Assembly (NCBI GenBank): GCA_021203515.1
Contig: JAJQAY010000020.1
Location: 1 to 41,776 of the forward strand
DNA: 41,776 nt
Direction: 5' to 3'
Source: Bacteroides sp.
GTDB taxonomy: Bacteria; Bacteroidota; Bacteroidia; Bacteroidales; Bacteroidaceae
Translations under genes and position numbers: made by a program
Shown here: one piece after another, positions 1 through 10,169 of the stretch
How the letters are laid out: every line of letters begins with the position of its first letter
Position numbering within the stretch: position 1 is the first letter of the stretch
Notes under the pieces: model-generated
The model's input: the letters and a program-made list of their open reading frames with translations, nothing else
Databases searched by the model: none
What the model was told of the DNA's origin: nothing

Positions 1-24
1 AGCCTTCTTTTTGCCTGCAAAAAA

Positions 25-51
25 GGACTGACTAAACTTGTTAGACAGTCC
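25..51 (+). terminator. Hairpin, probable terminator of a gene left of the window
   Basis: GGACTG (25-30) pairs with CAGTCC (46-51), and CTAA (32-35) with TTAG (41-44), around a 5-base loop with one A-A mismatch. A short T-rich stretch follows on the + strand and an A-run precedes the stem, so it could work in either direction. No gene in the window ends here, so the owner would lie upstream of base 1. Confidence 0.45.
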
Positions 52-71
52 CTTTGTTATATAAATACTCG

Positions 72-79
72 TATATTTG
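72..79 (+). promoter_or_regulatory. Candidate -7 box upstream of the YhcH-like gene
   Basis: TATATTTG matches the Bacteroides -7 pattern TAnnTTTG and lies 40 bases before the first start codon. The nearest TTTG (53-56) is only 15 bases upstream, shorter than the usual 19-21, so the -33 element is poor. Confidence 0.35.
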
Positions 80-119
80 CCTACCGAAATCGATGTTAAA
101 TCCTTAAAACTTAAAGCGC

Positions 120-566
120 ATGATTGTTTCTAATTTGCAAAACAGTGGTCGGATAGAGGGCCTTCATCCGATGTTTAAAACTCTTTTTGATTATGTAAAG
201 ACGCACGATTTGCTACATACAGAGTTGGGGCGTATTGAAATAGAGGGTGATAATCTATTTATTATGAATATAAATCCGGAGTGTGTCTCTCAGGATGAAC
301 AAGTTCTCGAAGTCCATCATACTTATATCGACGTTCATATCCTTTTGACCGGTTCGGAACGGATAGATTGGAAAGCCATTGAAGACCTTTCTCACGAAGT
401 GCAACCTTATGATGCTGAAGCAGGTTGTGCCCTCTATAAGGATAAAGCTACTACCTGGGTAGACCTGACTCCCGGACAATTTATGATTGTGTATCCTGAA
501 GACCCTCATGCACCGATAATCGGGCAAGGTAAAATTCGTAAATTGATAGCTAAGGTTAAGCTTTAA
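120..566 (+). CDS. YhcH/YjgK/YiaL family protein (DUF386)
   Basis: A 148-residue protein with the cupin-like fold typical of the YhcH/YiaL/EbgC family. Visible family features are the central VHHTYIDVHILLTG segment, which carries the histidines and the acidic residue that line the metal and sugar pocket, and the C-terminal segment around VYPEDPHAP. Full length for the family. Members accompany sialic-acid and other sugar catabolic genes and are proposed to act as sugar anomerases or isomerases. Here the gene directly precedes a sialic-acid type transporter, lyase and epimerase on the same strand, which supports a role in sialic acid or ManNAc use. The 108-base gap to the next gene contains its own strong promoter, so it may be only partly co-transcribed with the rest. 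There is no signal peptide, so it should be cytoplasmic. The exact substrate is inferred from context. Confidence 0.88.
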   Translation: MIVSNLQNSGRIEGLHPMFKTLFDYVKTHDLLHTELGRIEIEGDNLFIMNINPECVSQDEQVLEVHHTYIDVHILLTGSERIDWKAIEDLSHEVQPYDAEAGCALYKDKATTWVDLTPGQFMIVYPEDPHAPIIGQGKIRKLIAKVKL

Positions 567-605
567 TTAAGCCTGTAATCATTAATAAAATATTTTATTA
601 ATAGT

Positions 606-636
606 TTTGTTTATAATAAAATGAATGGTATATTTG
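606..636 (+). promoter_or_regulatory. Bacteroides-type promoter of the nan genes
   Basis: TTTG at 606-609, 19 bases, then TATATTTG at 629-636: an exact match to the Bacteroides primary-sigma pattern. The predicted transcript start is about 30 bases before the transporter ATG at 675. It would drive the transporter, lyase and epimerase as one unit. Confidence 0.75.
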
Positions 637-674
637 CATTCAATAATAACCTGATATAACACTAATAACTGATT

Positions 675-1913
675 ATGAAGAACAAGAATGTATATCCTTG
701 GATTGTGGTAGCTTTACTTTGGGTGGTTGCTTTACTTAACTACATGGACCGGCAAATGCTTTCTACTATGCAAGAAGCGATGAAAGCTGATATTGTGGAG
801 TTGAACAAAGCCGAAGCATTTGGTGCGTTAATGGCTATCTTTCTTTGGATTTACGGTTTCATGAGTCCCATAGCCGGTATGGTTGCCGACCGTGTCAGTC
901 GTAAATGGCTGGTGGTCGGTAGTCTCTTTGTCTGGTCGGGAGTGACATTCCTTATGGGATATGCCGACACTTTTCACGAACTCTATTGGCTGCGTGCCGT
1001 AATGGGAGTCAGTGAAACTCTTTATATACCTTCCGCCTTATCTCTTATTGCCGACTGGCATCAAGGCAAGTCCCGTTCATTGGCTATCGGAGTGCACATG
1101 ACGGGACTATACGTAGGACAAGCTATCGGCGGTTTTGGTGCTACTGTTGCCGCCATGTTTTCCTGGCACGCAACCTTCCATTGGTTTGGTATAATAGGAA
1201 TAGCGTATTCGGTAGTCTTGATGTTTCTGTTGCGTGAAAATCCGTCTCATGCTGCTACCGAGAAGCTGTCTTCCGAGGCGGTGAACGGTAAGAAGCCGTC
1301 TCTGTTTAGCGGACTGAGTGTTCTGTTTTCCACGTGGGCATTTTGGATTATTCTGTTCTATTTTGCAGCACCCAGCCTTCCCGGATGGGCGACGAAGAAC
1401 TGGTTGCCGACACTATTTGCCGAGAGCCTGAATATTCCGATGTCCGAAGCAGGTCCTATCTCTACCATTACTATTGCCTTTTCTTCCTTTATCGGAGTAA
1501 TTCTAGGTGGCATCTTGTCCGATCGTTGTGTGCAGAAGAATATTCGTGGCCGTGTCTATACCGGTGCTATCGGGTTGGGGCTGACAGTTCCCGCATTGAT
1601 GCTGTTGGGCTTCGGCCATAGCTTTGTAGCCGTTGTCGGGGCAGGTTTGCTGTTCGGAGTAGGCTTTGGAATTTTCGATGCCAACAACATGCCTATCCTC
1701 TGCCAATTCGTATCTGCCAAACATCGGGGGACGGCCTATGGGATAATGAACATGACCGGTGTCTTTGCCGGTGCCGCCGTGACGGAACTGCTGGGCAAAT
1801 GGACCGACAGCGGAAATCTGGGCAAAGGATTTGCCATGCTAAGTATCATCGTACTTATCGCCTTGGCACTTCAACTCTATTTCCTCCGCCCGCGGACAGA
1901 CAATATGGAATAA
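675..1913 (+). CDS. nanT: MFS transporter, probable sialic-acid (NanT-type) permease
   Basis: A 412-residue, strongly hydrophobic protein with about twelve membrane segments. It begins with WIVVALLWVVALLNYMDRQ, the first-helix motif of the anion:cation symporter branch of the major facilitator family, and has the loop 2-3 motif GMVADRVSRKW. Members import hexuronates, sialic acid and other sugar acids with protons across the inner membrane. It sits 25 bases upstream of an N-acetylneuraminate lyase gene and behind a strong promoter, as nanT does in Bacteroides nanLET-type clusters. Length is normal and the frame is intact, unlike its two downstream partners. The family assignment is firm; sialic acid as substrate is inferred from the neighbours. 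Confidence 0.85.
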   Translation: MKNKNVYPWIVVALLWVVALLNYMDRQMLSTMQEAMKADIVELNKAEAFGALMAIFLWIYGFMSPIAGMVADRVSRKWLVVGSLFVWSGVTFLMGYADTFHELYWLRAVMGVSETLYIPSALSLIADWHQGKSRSLAIGVHMTGLYVGQAIGGFGATVAAMFSWHATFHWFGIIGIAYSVVLMFLLRENPSHAATEKLSSEAVNGKKPSLFSGLSVLFSTWAFWIILFYFAAPSLPGWATKNWLPTLFAESLNIPMSEAGPISTITIAFSSFIGVILGGILSDRCVQKNIRGRVYTGAIGLGLTVPALMLLGFGHSFVAVVGAGLLFGVGFGIFDANNMPILCQFVSAKHRGTAYGIMNMTGVFAGAAVTELLGKWTDSGNLGKGFAMLSIIVLIALALQLYFLRPRTDNME

Positions 1914-1938
1914 ATTATGTATTAACGATATAAAAACA

Positions 1939-2852
1939 ATGAATATAGAAAAGATTATTGGTTTGATTGATGCTCCTTTTACTCCTTTTTATGAAAATGG
2001 AGAAGTGAATTACGAACCCATCGAGGCTTATGCTAAGATGCTTCAGAAGAACGGTTTGCAAGGCGTGTTTATAAACGGGTCTTCGGGCGAAGGCTATATG
2101 CTGACCGATGAAGAGCGCATGAAGCTGGCAGAACGTTGGGTGTCAGTGGCCCCCGCAGGTTTCAAGGTGATAGTGCACGTGGGCAGTTGTTGTGTGAAGG
2201 CCAGCCGTATGCTGGCAGAGCATGCACAGAAAATAGGAGCATGGGGCATCGGTGCCATGGCGCCTCCTTTCCCTAAAATCGGACGTGTTGAAGAATTGGT
2301 GAAGTATATCGAAGAGATTGCTTCCGGTGCTCCGGCATTGCCATTCTATTACTATCACATCCCGGCTTTCAACGGTGCTTTCCTGCCTATGGTGCAGCTT
2401 TTGGAGGCTATTGACGGACGTGTGCCCAATTTTGTCGGCATCAAGTACACCTTCGAGAGCCTGTACAATGCCGTCTGTATAAAAACGGCAAATACGACAT
2501 GCTGCACGGGCAAGATGAAACCATTCTTCCCTGTCTGGCAATGGGTGGCGCACGAGGCGGCATCGGTGGCACTACCAACTACAACGGTCGCGAATTGGTC
2601 GGCATAATAGAAGCCTGGAAAGCTGGCGACCTGGATTTGGCACGCGAACGCCAGAACTTCTCCCAAGAAGTAATCAACGTCATTTGCCATTACCGCGGTA
2701 ACATTGTGGGCGGCAAGCGCATCATGAAACTGATTGGTCTTGATTTAGGCAAGAACCGTACTCCGTTCCAGAATATGACCGATGAAGAAGAAAAGAAGAT
2801 GAGAGCCGAGCTCGAAGCCATCGGCTTCTTCAACCGTTGCAATAAATTTTAA
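1939..2852 (+). pseudogene. nanL: N-acetylneuraminate lyase, frameshifted
   Basis: This dihydrodipicolinate synthase-superfamily aldolase cleaves N-acetylneuraminate to ManNAc and pyruvate in the cytoplasm. Visible features are GVFINGSSGEGYMLT (about residues 42-56, pyruvate-binding loop), the catalytic tyrosine in FYYYHIP (about 139), and the Schiff-base lysine in VGIKYTFES (K169). The frame breaks near 2466-2478: the first part runs on to a wrong stop at 2607, and the true C-terminal part, starting CRLYKNGKYDMLHGQDE, continues in another frame to the TAA at 2852. Adding one base at the break gives 304 codons, the normal family length. All catalytic residues precede the break. The lesion is either a recent 1-base deletion or an assembly error. 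The gene lies 15 bases before the epimerase, as expected for an operon. Confidence 0.88.
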
Positions 2853-2867
2853 ATTCTGACCTGCTCT

Positions 2868-4057
2868 ATGAATATAACAGATTATCTAAAAACATGGGCT
2901 ACATCCTACAAGCATGATTTTGCGGAGAACATCATGCCTTTCTGGATGAAGTACGGGCTCGACCGTAAACATGGGGCATATATACCTGCCTCGACCGTGA
3001 AGGGCGTCTGATGGACACCACCAAATCCGTCTGGTTTCAAGGGCGTTTCGGATATGTGGCAGCCTATGCTTATAACAATATAGAGAAGAACCCCGACTGG
3101 CTGGCTGCCTCCAAGAGTTGTATCGACTTTATCGAGTCATATTGCTTTGATGCCGATGGCCATATGTTCTTCGAAGTGACCGAAGACGGTACGCCGCTTC
3201 GCAAGCGCCGTTATGTCTTTTCCGAATGTTTCGCGGCTATTGCGATGTCCGAGTATGCCATTGCTTCGGGCGATAAGAGTTATGGAGAAAAAGCGTTGGC
3301 ACTCTTCAAGCGGATACAGAAATCCCTTTCCACCCCCGGTTTTCTGGAACCGAAGTATCTGCCTGCTCTGCAAGCCCGCGGACACTCCATCACCATGATT
3401 CTTATTAATACCGCTTCCTGCATCCGGGCAGCCATTTCCGACCCCGCACTTGACACGCAAATCAATGACTCTCTCGATGCAATCCGCCGCTATTTCATGC
3501 ATCCTGAATACAATGCATTGCTCGAAATGGTGGGGCCGAACGGAGAATTTATTGATACCTGCAACGGGCGTGTCATCAATCCCGGCCATTGCATCGAGAC
3601 TTCCTGATTCATCCTTGAAGAAGCTAAACATCGTAATTGGGACAAAGATCTGGTACAGACTGCGCTTCAGATATTCGACTGGTCGTGGGAGTGGGGCTGG
3701 GACAAAGAGTATGGCAGCATCATCAATTTCCGCGATTGCCGCAATCTTCCTGTTCAAGACTATTCGCAGGACATGAAGTTCTGGTGGCCGCAAACCGAAA
3801 CCATCATTGCCACTCTTTATGCTTATCAGGCTACGCACGACGAGAAGTATCTTGCTATGCACAAGCAGATTAGCGACTGGACTTATAGCCATTTTCCAGA
3901 TAAGGAATATGGAGAATGGTATGGCTATCTGCATCGCGACGGCACGGTGGCACAGCCTGCTAAAGGCAATCTTTTCAAGGGGCCTTTCCACATTCCCCGT
4001 ATGATGATTTGCAGCTATACGCTTTGCGAAGAATTGGCGTCGGCTTTACGTTGCTAG
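2868..4057 (+). pseudogene. AGE-family N-acylglucosamine 2-epimerase, frameshifted and with an internal TGA
   Basis: A RenBP/AGE-type (alpha/alpha)6-barrel epimerase, the enzyme that Bacteroides uses to convert ManNAc from sialic acid into GlcNAc. Starting at ATG 2868, the frame reads MNITDYLKTWATSYKHDF, then breaks in the G-run 2973-2976. One extra G restores HGGIYTCLDREGRLMD. A second lesion is an in-frame TGA at 3605-3607, inside GHCIETS-stop-FILEEAK, where the family has tryptophan; reading resumes in the same frame to the TAG at 4057. Corrected length is 396 residues, normal for the family. The C-terminal FKGPFHIPRMM motif, with its catalytic-site histidine, is present. Two independent lesions in one gene, next to a frameshifted lyase, suggest either pathway decay or poor local sequence. 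Confidence 0.87.
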
Positions 4058-4090
4058 GCAATTAGCTGTATGTGCGTGCCGATACCCTGA

Positions 4091-4213
4091 GGCAAGCAGA
4101 GTTTCCCCTTGAGGGAACGAGCGTTTCCTATAATGGGAACTGTCGTTTCCTATCGTGGGAACTGTCGTTCCCCACCGAGGAACTGTCGTTCCCCACCGGG
4201 GAAACGAATCTCC
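4091..4213. repeat. Degenerate 21-23-bp tandem array (array A)
   Basis: Units start at 4091, 4114, 4136, 4158, 4179 and 4200, giving periods of 23, 22, 22, 21 and 21. The best-conserved core is GGAACTGTCGTTCCCC. Each unit contains the small dyad GGAAC-4-GTTCC or a variant of it. The array lies immediately 3' of the epimerase gene and before the hairpin at 4249-4277. No coding potential is apparent. Confidence 0.75.
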
Positions 4214-4248
4214 AGTATCGGTCTGTATCTCACAAGAAAGGATATAAA

Positions 4249-4277
4249 AAAATGCTGCATGTAATATGCAGCATTTT
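4249..4277. terminator. Bidirectional intrinsic terminator between the epimerase and dnaJ
   Basis: AAAATGCTGCAT (4249-4260) and ATGCAGCATTTT (4266-4277) form a perfect 12-bp stem with a 5-base loop. It has A-tracts on the left and T-tracts on the right, so it reads as a terminator on both strands. It separates the converging epimerase and dnaJ genes. Confidence 0.8.
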
Positions 4278-4300
4278 CTATATGGAGGGAATTGATGAGT

Positions 4301-5458
4301 TTAGTCGAACAAACTCTTGAACTTCTTGAATATCTTCTCCTTTATCGAAGTATTCGGCTGAAAGTTTTCGGAAGTTTCCATTTCTTCCACTGCCTTCTTT
4401 TCTTCCTTGTTCAGAGTTTCGGGAACGTATACGCTGATATTTACCAATAAGTCTCCCGTTCCGTATCCGTTTACGTTAGGCAGGCCTTTGCCGCGCAGGC
4501 GGAGTACTTTGCCCGGTTGCGTGCCCGATTCTATCTTTACCTTCACCTTGCCGTCGATGGTCGGAATTTCTACCGCACCGCCCAAGGCTGCCGTCGGGAA
4601 GCTGAGGAGCAGATTGTAAATCAAATCGTTCTCATCGCGGATGAGCTCCTTATCCGGTTCTTCTTCTACCAAAATCAGCAGGTCGCCCGGCACTCCGTTG
4701 TGCTTTCCGGCATTACCTTTGCCGCCCATAGAGAGCTGCATGCCTTCGGCTACGCCGGCTGGAATTTTCACACTAACCACTTCTTCGCCGTACACAATAC
4801 CTTCACCGGCACATTCCTTACATTTATTCTTGATTACTTTCCCTTCACCTCCACAAGTAGGACACGTTGCGCGGGTCTGCATCGTTCCGAGTATGGTCTG
4901 CTGGTTGCGGATGACCGTACCGCTACCTTTACAAGTGGGACACGTCTCTGCACCGCCGTCGCCTTCGGCACCCGTGCCGTGACAGTGACCGCAAGGCACG
5001 TATTTCTTCAACTTGAACTTCTTTTCTACACCGGTAGAGATTTCTTTCAGGTTCAACTTCACCTTTACGCGCAAGTCCGACCCTCTATAACGGCGTTGCT
5101 GCGAACTGCCGCCTCCGCCGCCAAAGCCGCCACCGCCATGTCCGCCAAAGATGTCACCGAACATGGAGAATATGTCATCCATAGACATGCCGCCGCTGAA
5201 ACCACCGAACGGACCGCCATTGCCGGCAGCACCGCCCAGTCCGGCATGACCGAATTGGTCGTAGCGGGCACGTTTGTCTGCATTGCTCAATACGTCGTAT
5301 GCTTCTGCCGCTTCCTTAAACTTCTCTTCGGCTACCTTGTCGCCCGGGTTCTTGTCGGGGTGATATTGGATGGCCTTTTTGCGATATGCTTTCTTTATTT
5401 CTTCTGTCGATGCTGTCTTTTCGACTTCCAGTACTTCGTAATAATCTCTTTTTTCCAT
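4301..5458 (-). CDS. dnaJ: Chaperone protein DnaJ
   Basis: A 385-residue class I Hsp40 co-chaperone that delivers unfolded proteins to DnaK and stimulates its ATPase in the cytoplasm. The J domain at the N-terminus has the HPD motif at residues 33-35. A Gly/Phe-rich linker follows (about 75-125). The zinc-binding domain has four Cys-rich repeats: [24 protein letters not shown] and CKECAGEG. The C-terminal substrate-binding domains complete the protein. Length and architecture are standard. It lies 12 bases downstream of grpE on the same strand, so the two are co-transcribed as a heat-shock pair. A long open frame on the opposite strand (4517-5518) is a compositional shadow. Confidence 0.98.
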   Translation of the reverse strand: MEKRDYYEVLEVEKTASTEEIKKAYRKKAIQYHPDKNPGDKVAEEKFKEAAEAYDVLSNADKRARYDQFGHAGLGGAAGNGGPFGGFSGGMSMDDIFSMFGDIFGGHGGGGFGGGGGSSQQRRYRGSDLRVKVKLNLKEISTGVEKKFKLKKYVPCGHCHGTGAEGDGGAETCPTCKGSGTVIRNQQTILGTMQTRATCPTCGGEGKVIKNKCKECAGEGIVYGEEVVSVKIPAGVAEGMQLSMGGKGNAGKHNGVPGDLLILVEEEPDKELIRDENDLIYNLLLSFPTAALGGAVEIPTIDGKVKVKIESGTQPGKVLRLRGKGLPNVNGYGTGDLLVNISVYVPETLNKEEKKAVEEMETSENFQPNTSIKEKIFKKFKSLFD

Positions 5459-5470
5459 ATAGTGTATTTG

Positions 5471-6055
5471 TTATTCTCCAACCACTACTTTGGCATGGCG
5501 GATTACTTTATCGTTTAGCGTGTAACCGGTTTGTACGCAGTCCAGTATTTTGCCTTTCAGTACTTCGTCGGGTGTCGGAATTACGGCAATGGCCTCGTGG
5601 TAGTCAGTGTCGAGCGGTTGCTCTTTGGTTTCGATTACTTTCACGCCGTTCTGGGCCAGTACGGACATGAATTTATTGTAAATAAGTTCTACACCTTCTT
5701 TCACGGCGGCTACGTCGGTAGCCGTTTCCATATTTTTGAGGGCACGTTCAAAGTCGTCTACAATCGGAAGAATGCTGCTGATACTCTTCTCACCACCGTT
5801 CAGAATAAGTTCTGCCTTCTCTTTCATCGTCCGCTTGCGGTAGTTGTCGAACTCGGCGGACAGACGGAGGTACTTGTCTTTCTGGTCTTCAATCTCTGCA
5901 TTGGCTTTCTCCAGTTCCTGAGCAAGCTTTTCTTCTTCGGTCAGGGGGGCTTCTTCTGCTGCCTTTTCGGTTGTTTCTTCACCGTTCTCGTCTTGAGCCT
6001 CGTCTTGAACGTTCAACTCTTCTTCCTGAATGTTTTCTTTTTGTTTCGGGTCCAT
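5471..6055 (-). CDS. grpE: Nucleotide exchange factor GrpE
   Basis: GrpE releases ADP from DnaK and resets the chaperone cycle. The protein has a long acidic, glutamate-rich N-terminal region, then a coiled coil (about residues 55-100, including DKYLRLSAEFDNYRKRT), and a C-terminal beta domain containing GVKVIETKEQPLDTDYHEA and the closing DKVIRHAKVVVGE. I chose the ATG at 6055 because MDPKQKE resembles the usual start of Bacteroidales GrpE. An in-frame ATG at 6097 would add 14 residues and cannot be excluded. It is the first gene of the grpE-dnaJ operon, with a candidate promoter about 120 bases upstream. Confidence 0.96.
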   Translation of the reverse strand: MDPKQKENIQEEELNVQDEAQDENGEETTEKAAEEAPLTEEEKLAQELEKANAEIEDQKDKYLRLSAEFDNYRKRTMKEKAELILNGGEKSISSILPIVDDFERALKNMETATDVAAVKEGVELIYNKFMSVLAQNGVKVIETKEQPLDTDYHEAIAVIPTPDEVLKGKILDCVQTGYTLNDKVIRHAKVVVGE

Positions 6056-6173
6056 ATTGTTATGTTCATTATTTTTATAAAATGCTTTTGCTTTCATTGC
6101 TGTTGGGGTTTAAGTTAGTATGATTTCATCTGCAAAAACTTTGCCAGAATGGCGGCTTTTACCAAAAACGCTG

Positions 6174-6181
6174 CAAAGGTA
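6174..6181 (-). promoter_or_regulatory. Candidate -7 box for grpE-dnaJ
   Basis: On the minus strand this reads TACCTTTG, matching TAnnTTTG. There is no clear TTTG at the expected 19-21 bases further upstream. Predicted transcription starts about 110 bases before the GrpE start at 6055. Confidence 0.45.
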
Positions 6182-6248
6182 ATACATTTATGTCAGATTG
6201 GCAGCGAAATGCTCCATAAATAGTAGAGATAGTATCGTGTTTGCAGGA

Positions 6249-6363
6249 AGTTAGCTTGATAGGGGGCAATAAGTTAACTTCGTTGTAGGTAGTTAGTTAA
6301 CTTCGTTGTACATGATTAGTTAACTTCATATCACGCAATAAGTTAACTTGTTGTAGCCTGATT
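6249..6363. repeat. Five-unit 23-bp tandem array with invariant 9-mer (array B)
   Basis: AGTTAACTT occurs at 6272, 6295, 6318 and 6341, and AGTTAGCTT at 6249: five copies at exactly 23-bp spacing. The 9-mer is nearly palindromic (AAGTTAACTT). The 14-bp spacers vary, although two begin CGTTGTA and three end ATA or ATT. The array fills the 336-bp gap between the divergent grpE and ABC-F genes, just upstream of the ABC-F promoter box. The rest of that gap holds only the two promoter boxes. Confidence 0.85.
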
Positions 6364-6378
6364 TATCGTATTATTTCG

Positions 6379-6386
6379 TATCTTTG
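6379..6386 (+). promoter_or_regulatory. Candidate -7 box for the ABC-F gene
   Basis: TATCTTTG matches TAnnTTTG and lies 48 bases upstream of the ABC-F start. There is no clear TTTG at -33. The last unit of the 23-bp array ends 16 bases upstream, so array B covers the region where an activator or the -33 element would sit. Confidence 0.5.
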
Positions 6387-6430
6387 CACCCGGAAAAATA
6401 GGTATTAAATAGATAAATAAGAAAATATAA

Positions 6431-8047
<1,617 letters not shown>

Positions 8048-8121
8048 GGTATTAAGTATTAGGTATTAGCCATGCGGATTAATTGCGCAGCTTTAATACC
8101 TAATACCTAATACTTAATACC
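8048..8121. repeat. Palindromic element built from GGTATTA repeats
   Basis: The segment 8048-8069 is the exact inverse complement of 8100-8121 (22 bp), enclosing a 30-base loop. Each arm is itself a tandem of GTATTA-like heptamers. It sits between the converging ABC-F and LRR genes, 0 and 9 bases from their ends, and could act as a terminator for both. A single arm of the same family recurs at 36575-36605. Confidence 0.85.
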
Positions 8122-8130
8122 TAAAATACT

Positions 8131-9180
8131 TTATTTATAAATCAGTTTATCTTCATCATTCCCGAAGAGGCTATCTCCGAGCGTTGTAATCTTATTGCCG
8201 GTTGCAAGCACATGACGCAGGTTGTCGCAACCCATGAACGCACCATATTCTATAGCCGTTACGGTGGGCGGCAATTCTAAAGTTCCTGCCAGGCGGGTGC
8301 AGCCGCTGAATGCCCGTTGGCCGATGCTCTTAAGTGCATGAGGCAGGGAGACTTTCAACAGATATTTCTTTTGTGTAAAAGTGTAGTCCGGAATAACCGT
8401 GGCATTACTTTTCGATAAATCAATAGAAACCAGATTAGGCATATAATTGCGTATCAGAGTGAAGTCTGCCTCGTCCATCTTGCCTTCTACGGCGAGGAAG
8501 TTGACATCATTGGGTTGTATGCCCATTCGGACTAACTCGCTGGCAAGACTTCCCATTGTTGCTATCTGCACGGTGGCGCCTACCGGTTCTCCTTCAATGA
8601 ATGCAAAGTTTTCCCATCTTTCTCCCCGTCGGTAAGAGTCGCTGCTGCCCAACGGAACGAAGATGCCCGTCACGCTGTCTGCCAAGGCTTCGGGCATCAG
8701 GTTGGGAGGAGTTTTCTTGCGGATTTGACAAACCTTTAGGTTGGTGCAACCTTTAAAAGCGGCATCTTCGATATTCTTGGTTTTGTCGGAAAGGATGACT
8801 TGAGTCAGGGATGTTTTTCCCACGAAAGTGCCGTCGTCCATCTTCTTGCAGAAGGCGTAAGCCGGGATGCAGTTGGCGGGATATATATAGAAATTGTCGG
8901 GATGCGTACCGTTCTTGCCGGTGTACATACTGATGGATGTCGTAGATATATCCAGAATTTGCAGATTTTTGAACTCATCCCTCAAATGGCGGAAGTCGAC
9001 GGCATTCAGCTTGCCTTGCAGGATGAGGTGGGTAATTTCGTTGGCTTCTTCTTCGGTCAGCATTTCGACCAGTGCGCCCGGTCTGGCAACGGTATATCTT
9101 TTTGATTTTTGGGCGGAAACGTTCAACATTATGCCCAATCCGGCGGCAATTAATAATACTTTTTTCAGGTTCATGTTCAT
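8131..9180 (-). CDS. BspA-like leucine-rich repeat (LRR_5) exported protein
   Basis: A 349-residue protein with an N-terminal signal peptide (LKKVLLIAAGLGIMLNVSAQ, cleavage probably after Ala). It has repeated LRR_5 (BspA-type) units, seen in segments such as YTFTQKKYLLKVSLPHALKS, AFSGCTRLAGTLELPPTV and AFMGCDNLRHV. It lacks a lipobox and any obvious C-terminal secretion domain. Such proteins in Bacteroides are periplasmic or surface proteins; some bind host or bacterial ligands, but no specific partner is evident here. It is transcribed alone, converging on the ABC-F gene. Confidence 0.85.
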   Translation of the reverse strand: MNMNLKKVLLIAAGLGIMLNVSAQKSKRYTVARPGALVEMLTEEEANEITHLILQGKLNAVDFRHLRDEFKNLQILDISTTSISMYTGKNGTHPDNFYIYPANCIPAYAFCKKMDDGTFVGKTSLTQVILSDKTKNIEDAAFKGCTNLKVCQIRKKTPPNLMPEALADSVTGIFVPLGSSDSYRRGERWENFAFIEGEPVGATVQIATMGSLASELVRMGIQPNDVNFLAVEGKMDEADFTLIRNYMPNLVSIDLSKSNATVIPDYTFTQKKYLLKVSLPHALKSIGQRAFSGCTRLAGTLELPPTVTAIEYGAFMGCDNLRHVLATGNKITTLGDSLFGNDEDKLIYK

Positions 9181-9299
9181 TGGGTCAGATTAAGTTGGAG
9201 TGCTCAAATATATAAATTTTCCATCAAGAAATAGAAAGTGTTTCTTTTTTTTAATATTAATTTCGCCGATTAATAAACAATGACAAATAAAAGATAGAA

Positions 9300-10169
9300 A
9301 TGGAAAATGGCTTTTTGGAAGAGACGGCGGCTTGCTCTAAAGCGAAGCGCATGTGGCTGGGAGTGCTCGATGTAGTGCTGTTTATGGTCCTGATGATTGT
9401 ATTCTCCGGTTTTGGCGGTGCGGTTCTTCTGGTTCTTTTAAAGGTGATGCCCGGAGGCGAACAGATGGGAAGCATGCTTCGGGATATATTGCAGGAAACG
9501 GTTATGCTGGTATCCGTCTTTGTTGCCGCATTTATCGTGTTAGGCGCCCGCAAAATACCTTTCAATCGGATAGGGTTGTCGTTGAGAGGAAAAGATTTGC
9601 TCTTCGGAATGTTGTTTGCCGTGGCGCTTTATGCGGTGGGCTTTGGCGCATCTCTGCTGACGGGGGCGGTGGAGGTGGCAGGCATTCAATTCCATCTCCC
9701 TTCTCTGCTGATGAGTTTTTTGTTCTTTGTGCTGGTGGCTGTTATGGAAGAGGTGGCGATGCGCGGCTTTGTACTAGGCAGGTTGCTGGATGGGGGCATG
9801 AATAAGTTTGTGGCGCTGGTCGTTTCCTCCGTATTGTTTTCGTTGATGCACTTGTTTAACCCGAACTTTGCTTTCGTGCCGTTTCTCAATATCGTGCTGG
9901 CAGGATTGCTTCTGGGCGCTTCCTATATATATACGCGTAACCTTAGTTTTCCTATAGCTTTGCACTTGTTCTGGAACTGGTTGCAAGGGCCGATACTGGG
10001 GTTTGAAGTCAGCGGTACCCAATTTAGCGAGGGAGTGCTTATGCTGCATTTACCCGAAGCGAACCTGCTGAATGGCGGAGCCTTCGGCTTTGAAGGCTCC
10101 ATTATCTGCTCTGTCCTGCTGATAGCAGGTACGGCCTCAATTATCTTGTTCCACTCCAATCATCGTTAA
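9300..10169 (+). CDS. CPBP-family intramembrane metalloprotease (CAAX protease-like)
   Basis: A 289-residue polytopic membrane protein with about eight hydrophobic segments. It carries the Abi/CPBP signature: EEVAMRGFVLGRLL (the EExxxR motif, about residues 151-164), followed by FSLMHLFN and a histidine in the SFPIALHLFWNWLQG helix that completes the metal site. Related proteins include the Rce1 prenyl-protein endopeptidases and many bacterial proteins of unknown substrate. The gene is monocistronic and its last 33 bases overlap the 3' end of tex on the other strand. The physiological substrate is not evident. Confidence 0.88.
   Translation: MENGFLEETAACSKAKRMWLGVLDVVLFMVLMIVFSGFGGAVLLVLLKVMPGGEQMGSMLRDILQETVMLVSVFVAAFIVLGARKIPFNRIGLSLRGKDLLFGMLFAVALYAVGFGASLLTGAVEVAGIQFHLPSLLMSFLFFVLVAVMEEVAMRGFVLGRLLDGGMNKFVALVVSSVLFSLMHLFNPNFAFVPFLNIVLAGLLLGASYIYTRNLSFPIALHLFWNWLQGPILGFEVSGTQFSEGVLMLHLPEANLLNGGAFGFEGSIICSVLLIAGTASIILFHSNHR

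Noticed and set aside
4517..5518. 333-codon plus-strand open frame
   Set aside because: Antisense shadow of dnaJ, driven by the Gly-rich and Cys-rich coding regions.
6249..6363. CRISPR array
   Set aside because: Repeats are only 9 bp with 14-bp spacers, and no cas genes are nearby. It is better described as a tandem array of a short dyad.
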